A stretch of DNA of 64,000 nucleotides from CAJQLB01 sp905479065 (GCA_943846735.1 OX044364.1:744001-808000); one strand, 5' to 3'. Positions 35,210 to 44,579 are shown, counted from the stretch's first letter. Translations and numbers: made by a program. The notes: generated by a model from the letters alone, not told the origin.

Positions 35210-35674
35210 ATGAAACATTTTGGCTACGTCGCCTTATTCTTGATTACTAATTTTGCCGGTCTCTACTTTGGAAGCATATTAATGAATGAAGGTCCATCCT
35301 CAGCATGGTATTTGCTATTAAACCAAGCACCCTGGACACCTCCTGGTTGGGTTTTTGGTATTGCCTGGATCACTATCATGTTATGTTTTTCATTTTATCT
35401 AGCATCCCTTATACGAATCATAGATTCAGTTAACTTTTGGGCAATTTATACAGTTCAATGCATTCTAAATATTAGTTGGAATTATGTGTTTTTTAATTTA
35501 CAAAAGACAGTTACTGGTCTAATCATCATATCATTATTAACAGTAGTGATGGTTTTTTATTTTTATAAGTTTAAAAATCAACAATTAAAATACACGAAGT
35601 ATTTGTTGAGTCCCTATATACTTTGGCTTTTTATAGCTTCCTCCTTAAATCTATATATCGTAATTTATAATTAA
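35210..35674 (+). CDS. tspO: TspO/MBR family membrane protein
   Basis: 154-residue protein of five transmembrane helices with the family motif APWTPPGWVFGIAW in the loop after helix 1 and the tryptophan/asparagine-rich ISWNYVFFNL in helix 3. TspO binds tetrapyrroles and cholesterol-like ligands and is linked to light and oxidative stress responses. It sits flush between the Lacal_2735 gene and the SRPBCC gene. Confidence 0.92.
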   Translation: MKHFGYVALFLITNFAGLYFGSILMNEGPSSAWYLLLNQAPWTPPGWVFGIAWITIMLCFSFYLASLIRIIDSVNFWAIYTVQCILNISWNYVFFNLQKTVTGLIIISLLTVVMVFYFYKFKNQQLKYTKYLLSPYILWLFIASSLNLYIVIYN

Positions 35675-36136
35675 ATGAAAATATACACTTTACATACAAA
35701 ACAAAACCTACCAATTTCAAAAAAACAGGCGTGGGACTTTTTATCAGATCCTAAAAATTTAAAAACAATAACGCCAAATTATATGTCCTTCGATATTCTT
35801 AAAGGTGCTGAGAAATCAATGTATTCGGGTCAAATAATACAATATATTGTAACTCCTATAATGGGCATTAAAACGAAATGGGTGACAGAAATAACGCATG
35901 TTAAAGATCACTGTTATTTTGTAGATGAGCAGCGATTTGGTCCTTACAAATTGTGGCATCATAAGCATTTTATTAAAGAAATTGAAGGAGGTGTAGAAAT
36001 GGAAGACATCATTGACTACATGGTTCCATTTGGTATACTTGGACAATTATTACACCCATACATTGTTCAACCTAAATTAAAAGAGATTTTCAATTACAGA
36101 ACAAAAAAATTAGAGGAATTATTTGGAAAATATTAA
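35675..36136 (+). CDS. SRPBCC (START-like) domain protein
   Basis: 153 residues of a helix-grip fold, a ligand-binding domain for hydrophobic molecules. Recognisable from the start KQNLPISKKQAWDFLSDPKNLKTITP and the strand FVDEQRFGPYKLWHHKHFI. This group typically accompanies photolyase genes in Bacteroidota and has no proven function. It abuts tspO and the photolyase gene. Confidence 0.88.
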   Translation: MKIYTLHTKQNLPISKKQAWDFLSDPKNLKTITPNYMSFDILKGAEKSMYSGQIIQYIVTPIMGIKTKWVTEITHVKDHCYFVDEQRFGPYKLWHHKHFIKEIEGGVEMEDIIDYMVPFGILGQLLHPYIVQPKLKEIFNYRTKKLEELFGKY

Positions 36137-37450
36137 TTGATGAACAAAACGATAAATATATTTTGGTTTAGACGTGACTTACGATTAGAAGATAACGTCG
36201 GTCTGTTTCACGCACTCAATGGAAAACATCCAGTAGTTGCTATTTTTATTTTTGATAAAGAAATTATTGATAGCTTAAAGAAAGACGATCCCCGAGTAAC
36301 CTTTATTCACGATACTATTCGCAACATGAATACCTTGTTACAAAATGAGTATGGTAGTACTATAAGAACTTATTATGGAAAACCCACGGCTATTTTTAAT
36401 AAGCTGTCTCATGAATACAATATTGAAACTGTGTTTTCCAATCATGACTATGAACCCTATGCCATTAATCGAGATTTATCTATTAAACGCCTTTTAGAAA
36501 AAAATAATATTGGTTTTACAAGCTACAAAGACCAAGTTATTTTTGAAACTAACGAAATTGTAAAAGATGACGGCCTACCCTATAAAGTATATACACCCTA
36601 TTCGAAAAAGTGGATGACTGCTTTAGAAAATAATCCCATAAAGTTTTTTCGTTCCCAGGATTTATTAAAACATCTACTAAGCCCACTACCTGAAAATATG
36701 GTAGCTTTAAAGGACATGAGTTTTGAAACATCTCCTCAGAAAATCACGCCCTACAATATCTCTAATAAAATCATTGATAATTATGAAGCAACAAGAAATT
36801 TCCCAAGTGTAAATGGTACATCAAAAATAGGTCCCCACCTAAGATTTGGAACGTTAAGCGTCAGATTTATGGCTTCTAAAGCGTTAAAAAATGATAATAC
36901 AACATTTTTAAAAGAATTAATATGGCGTGAGTTTTTCATGCAAATATTATGGCATTTTCCTCAAACAGTGACCAAAAGTTTTAAACCACAGTATGAAAAT
37001 GTTAAGTGGAGAAACAACAAAAGAGAATTTGAAGCGTGGTGCGAAGGTAAAACGGGATACCCACTAGTAGATGCAGGTATGAGAGAATTAAATCAAACTG
37101 GTTTTATGCATAATCGTGTGCGCATGCTTGTAGGTAGTTTTCTGTGCAAACACTTACTTATAGATTGGCGTCTTGGTGAGGCCTATTTTGCAGAAAAATT
37201 ACATGATTACGAAATGTCAAGTAATATCGGCAATTGGCAGTGGGTCGCTGGATGTGGAGTTGATGCATCACCTTATTTTAGAATTTTTAATCCAACAACC
37301 CAAATTCAAAAATTTGATAAAAGTCTAGCATATATAAGAAAATGGGTGCCAGATCATCAAGAGCTTACCTACCCTGTTCCGATAGTTGAACATAAATTTG
37401 CTCGAGAACGATGTCTCGATACATATAAAACAGCTTTGAACAAAAATTAA
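36137..37450 (+). CDS. phr: Deoxyribodipyrimidine photolyase (cryptochrome/photolyase family)
   Basis: Light-driven repair of cyclobutane pyrimidine dimers using FADH-. The 437 residues have the N-terminal alpha/beta domain (FWFRRDLRLEDN) and the FAD domain: EFFMQILWHFP, W(C)EGKTGYPLVDAGM, NRVRMLVGSFL and the conserved NWQWVAGCGVDASPYFRIFNP. Class I CPD-type by pattern. Last gene of the compact run from folE; it is followed by a 290-bp gap and then the second small paralogue. Confidence 0.95.
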   Translation: MMNKTINIFWFRRDLRLEDNVGLFHALNGKHPVVAIFIFDKEIIDSLKKDDPRVTFIHDTIRNMNTLLQNEYGSTIRTYYGKPTAIFNKLSHEYNIETVFSNHDYEPYAINRDLSIKRLLEKNNIGFTSYKDQVIFETNEIVKDDGLPYKVYTPYSKKWMTALENNPIKFFRSQDLLKHLLSPLPENMVALKDMSFETSPQKITPYNISNKIIDNYEATRNFPSVNGTSKIGPHLRFGTLSVRFMASKALKNDNTTFLKELIWREFFMQILWHFPQTVTKSFKPQYENVKWRNNKREFEAWCEGKTGYPLVDAGMRELNQTGFMHNRVRMLVGSFLCKHLLIDWRLGEAYFAEKLHDYEMSSNIGNWQWVAGCGVDASPYFRIFNPTTQIQKFDKSLAYIRKWVPDHQELTYPVPIVEHKFARERCLDTYKTALNKN

Positions 37451-37740
37451 ATTTCTATTCAATCTGGCTATTTGACAATTATTAAGTTAATTTTAAAAAG
37501 ATTATTTCACTATTAATAACCTGCTTCTGTTCAAGAAAACTCAATTTTCTTCTTAATTTATTCATAAATTTTAATATAATTTAAAAAGTTGACAATCGTT
37601 AATTAGGAATATTAAAAAAAATTTCTACATTTAAGGAATGAGTCTACTAAGACCAATTGTATAAATACTGGTGAATGTATTTCCCAGAACTCCTAAAAAT
37701 TCATAACATATGTATTCTTAGGACTAATTAAAATGAATGT
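37451..37740. other. Intergenic region before the second small paralogue
   Basis: No gene. It holds an imperfect inverted repeat of 31 bases at about 37692-37722 (CCTAAAAATTCATA against TATGTATTCTTAGG), 18 bp before the next start, which may be an operator or leader hairpin, and several TTGAC-like segments. The GTTTAA-N16-TTAAAC operator is not repeated here. Confidence 0.4.
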
Positions 37741-37968
37741 ATGAATTTAACAGAAAGAGCATTAGAATTTGAAAGTCGAAAAAAAAGTAGTTTGTCTACA
37801 AGTGATCGTGTAAAATTCTCTAGAGAAGCGAAAGAATTAATATTAGGACTTAACGAAGAGTATAAAATCAATAAAGATCCTGCTACTATGGATTTAATGA
37901 AACGTTTAACTGCAATTAAGCAGAAAATTGAAAAAAGATTAAAAGGTAGACCGATTTCAGAGGTATAA
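37741..37968 (+). CDS. Small conserved protein, paralogue of 33592-33822
   Basis: 75 residues sharing SDRVK(F/I)SREAK, LILGLNE and the C-terminal IKQKIEKRLKGRP with the protein at 33592. Strongly charged and helical. It stands alone after the photolyase gene, with its own upstream region and a terminator at 38077-38103. Function unknown. Confidence 0.75.
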   Translation: MNLTERALEFESRKKSSLSTSDRVKFSREAKELILGLNEEYKINKDPATMDLMKRLTAIKQKIEKRLKGRPISEV

Positions 37969-38076
37969 CTACCGTATAAATTATATTCGAATGACCTTGT
38001 GAAATTATGTGTCGAAAGAGCGATTTTATGATTTACATCACCAAGATTGTTAAAAATAATGATACCCCTATAACGT

Positions 38077-38106
38077 AAAAAGTCCCATAATTTGGGACTT
38101 TTTGAG
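38077..38106 (+). terminator. Intrinsic terminator
   Basis: AAAAAGTCCC (38077-38086) pairs with GGGACTTTTT (38094-38103) around a 7-nt loop. It terminates the 75-residue protein gene. Confidence 0.85.
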
Positions 38107-38146
38107 TAAAAACAAAAAAAAACTATTAATCTTAAACTAAAATAAC

Positions 38147-39589
38147 ATGAATGTCAACAAAAATTTTTTGTTTATATTTTGTATCGCGTCGAGTGTTACA
38201 TTTGGTCAGCAAACATTAACAAAAAGCAAATCACTTGTCATCGCCACTATCGAAAAACATCAGTCTAATTTAATAAAAATCAGTGATGACATCTGGTCAC
38301 TAGCTGAAACAGCCTTTGAAGAACATAAGTCGTCAAAAATATTAGCAGATTATGCTGAGAATCAAGGCTTTACTGTTGAGCGTGGTGTTGCTGGTATGCC
38401 TACTGCTTTTGTGGCTAGTTACGGCTCAGGAAAACCTGTTATTAGCGTTTTAGGTGAATTTGATGCGCTACCAGGTTTATCTCAAAAAACGGAACCTATA
38501 AAAAACCCCTTAATGAAGGGAGCAGCTGGTCATGGTTGTGGCCATAATATGTTTGGAGCCGGCAGTTTAGGCGCGGCCATTGGTATCAAAGAACTTATAG
38601 AAAGTGGTCAAATCCAAGGAACTATTAAATTCTTTGGAACCCCAAGTGAAGAAAAATATTTCGGTAAAATATGGATGGTTAGGGCTGGTCTTTGGGATGA
38701 TGTTGATGTGAATATTAGTTGGCATCCATCTGCTAGTACTGAGGCAGATGTTCAAAGCTCATTGGCTCTTATCGATTTTAAAATTGAATTTTTTGGTCAG
38801 GCCGCTCATGCATCTTTAGATCCATGGAATGGCAGAAGCGCTTCAGATGCCCTCGAATTATATACCACAGGTATCAATTACTATAGAGAGCACGTTAAAC
38901 CAACGGTTCGAATGCATTACCACATACAAGATGGGGGTCAAGTTGTCAATGTAGTCCCAGATTATTCAAGACTATGGATGCGTGTTCGTGACACAAAAAG
39001 GGCAGGAATGGTTCCGGTCTACGAGCAAGCAAAAAAAATGGCTCAAGGAGCAGCTATACTTGCAAATGTTGACTACAAAGTATCATTAATATCAGGCATC
39101 TATGAAGTATTAGTAAATCGCGAAGGAGGAAAAATAATGCAATCAAATTTAGAGTTATTAGGTCCCATGGAATATTCTCAGGAAGAAATTAATTTTGGAA
39201 AAGGTATACAAAAAGCAACCGGCAAACCGCAAATTGGGATGGATAGTAATATCAATCCCTTAAAAATAACTCTAGAGCACCCAGGAGGAGGTTCAACAGA
39301 TGTGGGAGATGTGAGTTGGAATGTTGCTAATATAAATCTCGGAGTTACGACTGCTCCAGCTGGAACACCTTGGCATTCATGGGCAGTAGTAGCCTGCGGA
39401 GGTATGAGCATTGGACACAAAGGATTAATATATGCTTCTAAAGCTATGGCGATGACCATGGTAGATCTTTTTGAAAGCCCGAGTCTGGTGGAGAAAGTCA
39501 AAGCTGAATTTATACAAAGAAAAGGAGAAGAATCTTATGAGGCCATGATTCCACAAGGTCCACCGCCAATTAACAACAAAGGGCAATAA
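38147..39589 (+). CDS. Secreted M20-family amidohydrolase (AbgB-like)
   Basis: 480 residues with a signal peptide (NFLFIFCIASSVTFGQ), so periplasmic. Metal-site motifs of the M20D amidohydrolase group are visible: GEFDALPGLSQ, GHGCGHNMFG, PSEEKYFGK and the late GGSTDVGDVSW, plus the dimer domain with GQAAHASLDPW. Closest in pattern to AbgB-type aminobenzoyl-glutamate/aminoacyl hydrolases; the substrate is unknown. Monocistronic with flanking terminators. Confidence 0.92.
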   Translation: MNVNKNFLFIFCIASSVTFGQQTLTKSKSLVIATIEKHQSNLIKISDDIWSLAETAFEEHKSSKILADYAENQGFTVERGVAGMPTAFVASYGSGKPVISVLGEFDALPGLSQKTEPIKNPLMKGAAGHGCGHNMFGAGSLGAAIGIKELIESGQIQGTIKFFGTPSEEKYFGKIWMVRAGLWDDVDVNISWHPSASTEADVQSSLALIDFKIEFFGQAAHASLDPWNGRSASDALELYTTGINYYREHVKPTVRMHYHIQDGGQVVNVVPDYSRLWMRVRDTKRAGMVPVYEQAKKMAQGAAILANVDYKVSLISGIYEVLVNREGGKIMQSNLELLGPMEYSQEEINFGKGIQKATGKPQIGMDSNINPLKITLEHPGGGSTDVGDVSWNVANINLGVTTAPAGTPWHSWAVVACGGMSIGHKGLIYASKAMAMTMVDLFESPSLVEKVKAEFIQRKGEESYEAMIPQGPPPINNKGQ

Positions 39590-39597
39590 AAATTTTC

Positions 39598-39640
39598 ATA
39601 AAAAAAGCTGCCATAATTTAAATATACGGCAGCTTTAAAT
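39598..39640 (+). terminator. Intrinsic terminator of the M20 amidohydrolase gene
   Basis: AAAGCTGCC (39604-39612) pairs with GGCAGCTTT (39628-39636), 15 bp after the stop codon. Confidence 0.75.
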
Positions 39641-39950
39641 GGTTCGTCCTTAATTAATAGCAAATGTTTCTTTTTAGTGACACGAGTAAGTCGTATTTAA
39701 TTTATGTTTCATTTAAATTGTAACTAACCACTAAGTATTATACAAATCTCATACCATTATTTTAATTATGCAATCTGTTCATATAAATTAAATGACATTT
39801 CATCGAAAACATCCTTAACAAAGTTGGTGAAAGCCCTAAATGCATTTTCGTGTAGGTCTCGTTCTTATGTAACATCAATAATTCACATGAATTGTTATTT
39901 AAACAACTTCCTGTAATTTGATCACTTTTTTTCGTGAGTCATATCGTGTA
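39641..39950. other. Gap with a possible decayed coding remnant on minus
   Basis: No intact gene. On the minus strand 39766-39864 is open and reads RDLHENAFRAFTNFVKDVFD followed by EMSFNLYEQIA-stop, which looks protein-like but has no start; an in-frame TAA sits at 39865-39867. It may be the tail of a lost gene. Nothing else is recognised. Confidence 0.25.
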
Positions 39951-40493
39951 TCAAGAACGATGCGCTACTTTTCCTTTAATACCCTCAAAATATTTATGCA
40001 TAAAATCAAAATCTGCATTTTTGTCCTCAGTCGGGTAAAATGGTTCTGAAAATTTATTTTCTTTATTTTCAAAATCTAAAGTGAACATAATGATAGGCAC
40101 TTTAGCTGCCTTTGCGATATAATAAAATCCTGTTCGCCACTCTTTTACTTTTTTTCTTGTACCCTCAGGAGCCAACGCCATTCTAAAGACATCTTTCTCT
40201 TTAAATAATCTCGCAATAGCCTCAACTTGGTTCTCATTATTTTTTCTCTCGACAGGCGCACCACCAGACCATCTAAAAAACCAACCGAAAGGAAATTTAA
40301 ATAGATCCTTCTTGCCAACATAGTTTGTTTCAATTCCAATTACCGAACGTAAAAGTATCCCAAGAGGAAAGTCGTGCCAACTGGTATGAGGCACCGCTAT
40401 AATTACAGCTTTTTTCACACTTTCAAAGTCTGAGAAACCTTTTACTTTCCAACCAAGAATTTTGTAATAAATAAATTTTGACAACCATCTCAT
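39951..40493 (-). CDS. Lysophospholipid/glycerol acyltransferase (PlsC-like)
   Basis: 180-residue acyltransferase with the catalytic HX4D motif (HTSWHD) in VPHTSWHDFPLG and the glycerol-phosphate motif APEGTRKK. It lacks obvious membrane helices apart from the amphipathic start. It starts 2 bp after the KdnB-like gene, so it is the last gene of the kdsB unit and may act on lipids of the envelope. The specific acyl acceptor is unknown. Confidence 0.88.
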   Translation of the reverse strand: MRWLSKFIYYKILGWKVKGFSDFESVKKAVIIAVPHTSWHDFPLGILLRSVIGIETNYVGKKDLFKFPFGWFFRWSGGAPVERKNNENQVEAIARLFKEKDVFRMALAPEGTRKKVKEWRTGFYYIAKAAKVPIIMFTLDFENKENKFSEPFYPTEDKNADFDFMHKYFEGIKGKVAHRS

Positions 40494-40495
40494 AG

Positions 40496-41578
40496 TTACA
40501 TTTTTTCATATAAACCACGAAGTAGTTGCGGTGTAATTAATGATTTCCATTGTTTTCCAATTGCATTTTCCCATAGTGGTTCTAAACTCATTGCCACTCT
40601 AATCATGGTATCAAATTCAACATCTTTTAAGCTTGAACAAACTCCTTTTGGAAGAATAATGCCATGTTTCTCCTTCATTTCTTTAAATAATGTCACTCCT
40701 TCGGGATAATAATCTTCCAAATGATCAAAAACAATACAATTCCCAATGCCATGCTTTGTTCCTAATACATAAGATAAGCCATAACTAAGAGCATGAGCAA
40801 TTCCAACTTGAGAGTATGCGATACTCATTCCACCATGCCAAGAAGCCATCATGAGCTTGTCTTGTGATTCTTGTTCAGTTAAATAATCTTCATTAAAAAC
40901 TTGTTTACACAAATCAAGTGCTTTTTCCCCATAACTCTGACTAAACGCGTTCAAATAGGTGCCGTTTAAAGATTCAATAGAATGAATGAAACAATCCATT
41001 CCTGTAAAAAACCATTGATTTTTTGGGACACTACTTGTTAGCTCAGGATCAAGTATTACTTGGTCAAACGGAGTAAAGTCACTATTAATGCCTAATTTCC
41101 GTTCAGGTCCAGTAAGAACAGTCGTTCTCGAAACTTCAGCTCCTGTACCTGAAATCGTTGGAATTCCAACATGATAAATCGCAGGATTATTTACCAGATC
41201 CCAACCTTGATAATCACAGGTCTTGCCATTATTTGTTAACATAATTGCTACCGCTTTTGAAATATCAATGACTGTACCACCACCTATTCCAATGATTCCA
41301 GCAGGCTGCTCACTAACCGACGTCTTTATATACTTAACTAATTCGTCTATTTGTGTGGTTTTTGGCTCCTCCTGTGCTGATACATAAATTATTTCATCGC
41401 TACCGTAAAGGTTAATGTTTGAGATAATCTTTTGTGAACCAATAAAAAAATCATCAATAATAAAAATAAATGGTGCCTGATTCAATAAACGCTTTGGGGC
41501 GATAATTTCATTCATCTGATTGAAACTACCACGACCAAAAATCACCCTTGGCACCATCGGAAAGTTTTTGTACTTCAT
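40496..41578 (-). CDS. Iron-containing alcohol dehydrogenase, KdnB-like (Kdo 8-oxidase candidate)
   Basis: 360-residue group III metal-dependent dehydrogenase: NAD-binding GIGGGTVIDISKA, then GIPTISGTGAEVSRT, and a metal site with candidate D in DCFIH and histidines in AHALSYGLS and GTKHGIGN. The N-terminus (VPRVIFGRGSFNQ) matches KdnB, which oxidises C8 of Kdo in the pathway to 8-amino-Kdo in Shewanella. A place in the same operon as kdsB supports this, but no aminotransferase KdnA is nearby. General alcohol dehydrogenase activity remains the alternative. Confidence 0.75.
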   Translation of the reverse strand: MKYKNFPMVPRVIFGRGSFNQMNEIIAPKRLLNQAPFIFIIDDFFIGSQKIISNINLYGSDEIIYVSAQEEPKTTQIDELVKYIKTSVSEQPAGIIGIGGGTVIDISKAVAIMLTNNGKTCDYQGWDLVNNPAIYHVGIPTISGTGAEVSRTTVLTGPERKLGINSDFTPFDQVILDPELTSSVPKNQWFFTGMDCFIHSIESLNGTYLNAFSQSYGEKALDLCKQVFNEDYLTEQESQDKLMMASWHGGMSIAYSQVGIAHALSYGLSYVLGTKHGIGNCIVFDHLEDYYPEGVTLFKEMKEKHGIILPKGVCSSLKDVEFDTMIRVAMSLEPLWENAIGKQWKSLITPQLLRGLYEKM

Positions 41579-41620
41579 TTAGAAAAATATCTTATTTGAA
41601 TTATACAATTCATACTTTAA

Positions 41621-42325
41621 TTAATTTAAAACTTTTAAAATATCTGACAGATTTTTTACAGTTAAATAGTTGTTAGTTGTTTGCTCTATATCAGACACAT
41701 CTTCATGAATCCAAGTCGTATGAAATGGCACATGCATACTATGAGCACCAATATTTATTAATGGTAAGACATCAGATTTCAAGGAGTTTCCAACCATTAA
41801 AAACTCTGAAGGAATAATGTCTAAATGCGTTAGCAATTTTAAGTAATTCTCTTCTTTTTTATCACTGACTACTTCTATGTGATGAAAATAGTCTATTAGC
41901 CCAGATTTATTCAGTTTTCGTTCTTGATCAAGTAAATCACCTTTTGTTACTAAAATCAATCGATATTCTTTTGAAAGAATATTTAGTACATTTTCAACAC
42001 CTTTTAAAAGAATAACTGGTTTGTTAATCATGTCTTTACCGATATTTAGTATGGCTTCAATGGTTTTATTAGAAACATTATGATTTGAAATTTCAACTGC
42101 CATCTCGATCATCGATAACACGAAGCCTTTAACACCATAACCGTAAATTTCAAGATTTTTTATTTCTTTTTTATATAATTCTTGATCTATTTTATTGACT
42201 GTTTCGTAACGACTCAACAATTTTGAAAAATCTTTCTCGGCTTCCCTAAAATAAGTTTCATTGATCCAAAGTGTATCATCAGCATCGAAGCCAATCACTT
42301 TAACATTATCGTAATTTATTTCCAT
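41621..42325 (-). CDS. HAD-superfamily hydrolase
   Basis: 234 residues with the HAD nucleophile motif GFDADDTLW (D14, D16), a four-helix cap, and motif III/IV MVGNSLKSDVLP. Its place directly after kdsB, with 10-bp overlap, suggests a sugar-phosphate phosphatase linked to Kdo, but it is not a classical short KdsC. The substrate is uncertain. Confidence 0.85.
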   Translation of the reverse strand: MEINYDNVKVIGFDADDTLWINETYFREAEKDFSKLLSRYETVNKIDQELYKKEIKNLEIYGYGVKGFVLSMIEMAVEISNHNVSNKTIEAILNIGKDMINKPVILLKGVENVLNILSKEYRLILVTKGDLLDQERKLNKSGLIDYFHHIEVVSDKKEENYLKLLTHLDIIPSEFLMVGNSLKSDVLPLINIGAHSMHVPFHTTWIHEDVSDIEQTTNNYLTVKNLSDILKVLN

Positions 42326-43050
42326 ATACTACGCGCTCTTTTCAAGTCAGCTGGCGTATCAATCTCAACACCTTCAACAGATGTTTCCACCATTTTAATA
42401 TTTTTTCCGTATTCTAAATATCGTATACATTCTATTTTTTCTGTTGTTTCCAAAGAACACATTGGTAGCTTCTGAAAATCCATCAAAGCTTGCTTCCTGA
42501 ATGCGTAAACGCCCTTGTGTTTAAAATATTTCGTCCCAACATTCTCCTCCCTTGGAAATGGTATGGGGCTTCTCGAAAAATAGAGTGCAAAATTATTTTG
42601 GTTAACGATAACCTTGACAGTATTTGGGTTATTAATATCGTCAACATCCTTTATTTCTACCATCAGAGATGCCAAATCTATCGATTTTTGAACATCATCA
42701 TGAAATACACTTAGCAATTTCTCTAAACTAGAGCGCTCAGTAAATGGCTCATCCCCTTGGACATTTACGACAATATCACATTGAATATTTTCAATAGCTT
42801 CTGCAATTCTGTCGCTTCCAGATTCATGCTCCGCAACACTCATAATAGCCTTGCCTCCATTTGCTATAATCTCTTGATATATGATGTCGCTATCTGTAAC
42901 GACGTACACCTCATCAAATAAATGTGTAGCGACAGTTGCCTCATAGGTTCTGAGAATTACCGTTTTTCCCCCAAGGTCCTGCATCAATTTACCTGGAAAA
43001 CGAGAGGCACTATAACGTGCAGGAATCATTGAGATTATCTTCATAATCAA
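42316..43050 (-). CDS. kdsB: 3-deoxy-manno-octulosonate cytidylyltransferase
   Basis: Activates Kdo with CTP to CMP-Kdo for lipopolysaccharide inner core. The 244 residues include the nucleotide-binding signature IPARYSASRFPGK, VVNVQGDEPF and the C-terminal EGVEIDTPADL. It starts the minus operon kdsB-HAD-KdnB-like-acyltransferase. The second Met (MKII) is an equally possible start. Confidence 0.96.
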   Translation of the reverse strand: MIMKIISMIPARYSASRFPGKLMQDLGGKTVILRTYEATVATHLFDEVYVVTDSDIIYQEIIANGGKAIMSVAEHESGSDRIAEAIENIQCDIVVNVQGDEPFTERSSLEKLLSVFHDDVQKSIDLASLMVEIKDVDDINNPNTVKVIVNQNNFALYFSRSPIPFPREENVGTKYFKHKGVYAFRKQALMDFQKLPMCSLETTEKIECIRYLEYGKNIKMVETSVEGVEIDTPADLKRARSIWK

Positions 43051-43157
43051 TATTTAGATAGCAAGATTGCTTAATTCTATAAGAATCAAAAATACAGTTT
43101 TTAAAAGATTTCGTTATTCTATTTTAGAATTATTTCCGAAAATCATCAAGCTAAAGA

Positions 43158-44579
43158 TTACTCAAAAAAACTATCATTAAATCCAATTAGATATAATTTT
43201 TCTCTAGCTCTTGTCACGGCAGTATACAACCAACGCAGATAATCTCTGTCTATCCCATTGGGCAAATAGGGTTGTTCAACAAAAACGGTATTCCATTGTC
43301 CACCTTGTGACTTGTGGCATGTCATGGCGTAGGAGAATTTTACCTGAAGTGCATTAAGATATTTATTCTTTTTTACTTTTAAAAACTTTCTGTATCCAGA
43401 TGTTTCATCTGCATAATCTTTTAATATTTCTTGGTACAATTTATTAGAATCTTCATAAGAGAGAGAAGGTGCTTCAACCGAAATACTATCAAGAATTAAA
43501 ACAGTTTCAAAAGGCTTCATTTTTGGATAATCAACCATTCTTATCTTCACCTCTGCAAATCTAAAACCGTACAGCTCCTTTAAATTAAAAATTTCTAAAA
43601 TTTCAATGATATCTCCATTTGCAATGAAACCTGCTTCACTACTCGGTTTTATCCAAAAATAATTATTTTTAACAACCATTAAATAGTCTCCTGCAGTCAA
43701 TTCGTGTTCGTTAAAAAGAATCCTTGATCTTATTTGTTGATTATATAAATTAGCCCGTTTATTGGATCGAACTATGATGGCGGTATCTTCATTACCTAAG
43801 GAACTGTAAGCTTCATTAATTGCATCCATGATATCATGGCCATCAATAAGCCTTATGATGTCATTATAGCCGGAAATATCAAATTTAAAATTGTCATAAA
43901 ATGTACCTGAAAGGCTTTCCCGAAGCAAGGTAGCATTCATGAGAATACCAGAGTCATGACCTTGACGCATCACCTCATCAAGTTCCATTTTTGACACCTC
44001 TTTATTGTAATTTAGAGCTAACTGCCTTTCGTCCAATGCAGGACTGAGGTCTAACTTAACTGGAGGTAATTGTGCTGTATCACCAATGAGAAGAAGCTTA
44101 CATTGATGTCCCGAATAAACATATTGAATTAAATCATCAAGTAAGGACCCACTTCCAAACAGTTTTGATTGACTTGGAAGATCGGAAATCATAGAAGCCT
44201 CATCAACAATAAAAATAGTTTTTTTATGCTTATTTAACTGCATGACAAAATCAACATTCCCATTTTTGTTTTGTTTGGGCATGTAAATTTTTTTATGAAT
44301 TGTGAACGCTTCATTGCTCGAATACGTCGACATTACTTTGGCAGCTCTACCAGTAGGTGCAAGTAGAACGGCACTTTTTTTTGCTTTCCAAAGATTATTT
44401 ACAATTGCTCCAACGATTGTTGTTTTTCCTGTACCAGCATAACCTTTCAAAACATATAGCACCTGAGATGAATTATTAAAAATAAATGCTGACAATTGTT
44501 CAAGAACAATATCTTGTTTCAAGGTTGGTTCAAAAGGAAACTTTTCCTTGGCTAACAAATAAAATTCAGATGAAGTCAT
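43158..44579 (-). CDS. RecD-like ATP-dependent DNA helicase
   Basis: Superfamily 1B helicase related to RecD/Dda. Walker A GYAGTGKT, DEASMI (motif II), LIGDTAQLPPV (motif III), and the C-terminal UvrD-like SYAMTCHKSQGGQW and YTAVTRAREKLYLIG are present. I use the ATG at 44579 (MTSSEFYLL, 473 residues); the frame opens upstream to 44636, but those 19 residues look non-coding. It stands alone as a single gene without recB/recC partners, typical for Bacteroidota. Confidence 0.92.
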   Translation of the reverse strand: MTSSEFYLLAKEKFPFEPTLKQDIVLEQLSAFIFNNSSQVLYVLKGYAGTGKTTIVGAIVNNLWKAKKSAVLLAPTGRAAKVMSTYSSNEAFTIHKKIYMPKQNKNGNVDFVMQLNKHKKTIFIVDEASMISDLPSQSKLFGSGSLLDDLIQYVYSGHQCKLLLIGDTAQLPPVKLDLSPALDERQLALNYNKEVSKMELDEVMRQGHDSGILMNATLLRESLSGTFYDNFKFDISGYNDIIRLIDGHDIMDAINEAYSSLGNEDTAIIVRSNKRANLYNQQIRSRILFNEHELTAGDYLMVVKNNYFWIKPSSEAGFIANGDIIEILEIFNLKELYGFRFAEVKIRMVDYPKMKPFETVLILDSISVEAPSLSYEDSNKLYQEILKDYADETSGYRKFLKVKKNKYLNALQVKFSYAMTCHKSQGGQWNTVFVEQPYLPNGIDRDYLRWLYTAVTRAREKLYLIGFNDSFFE

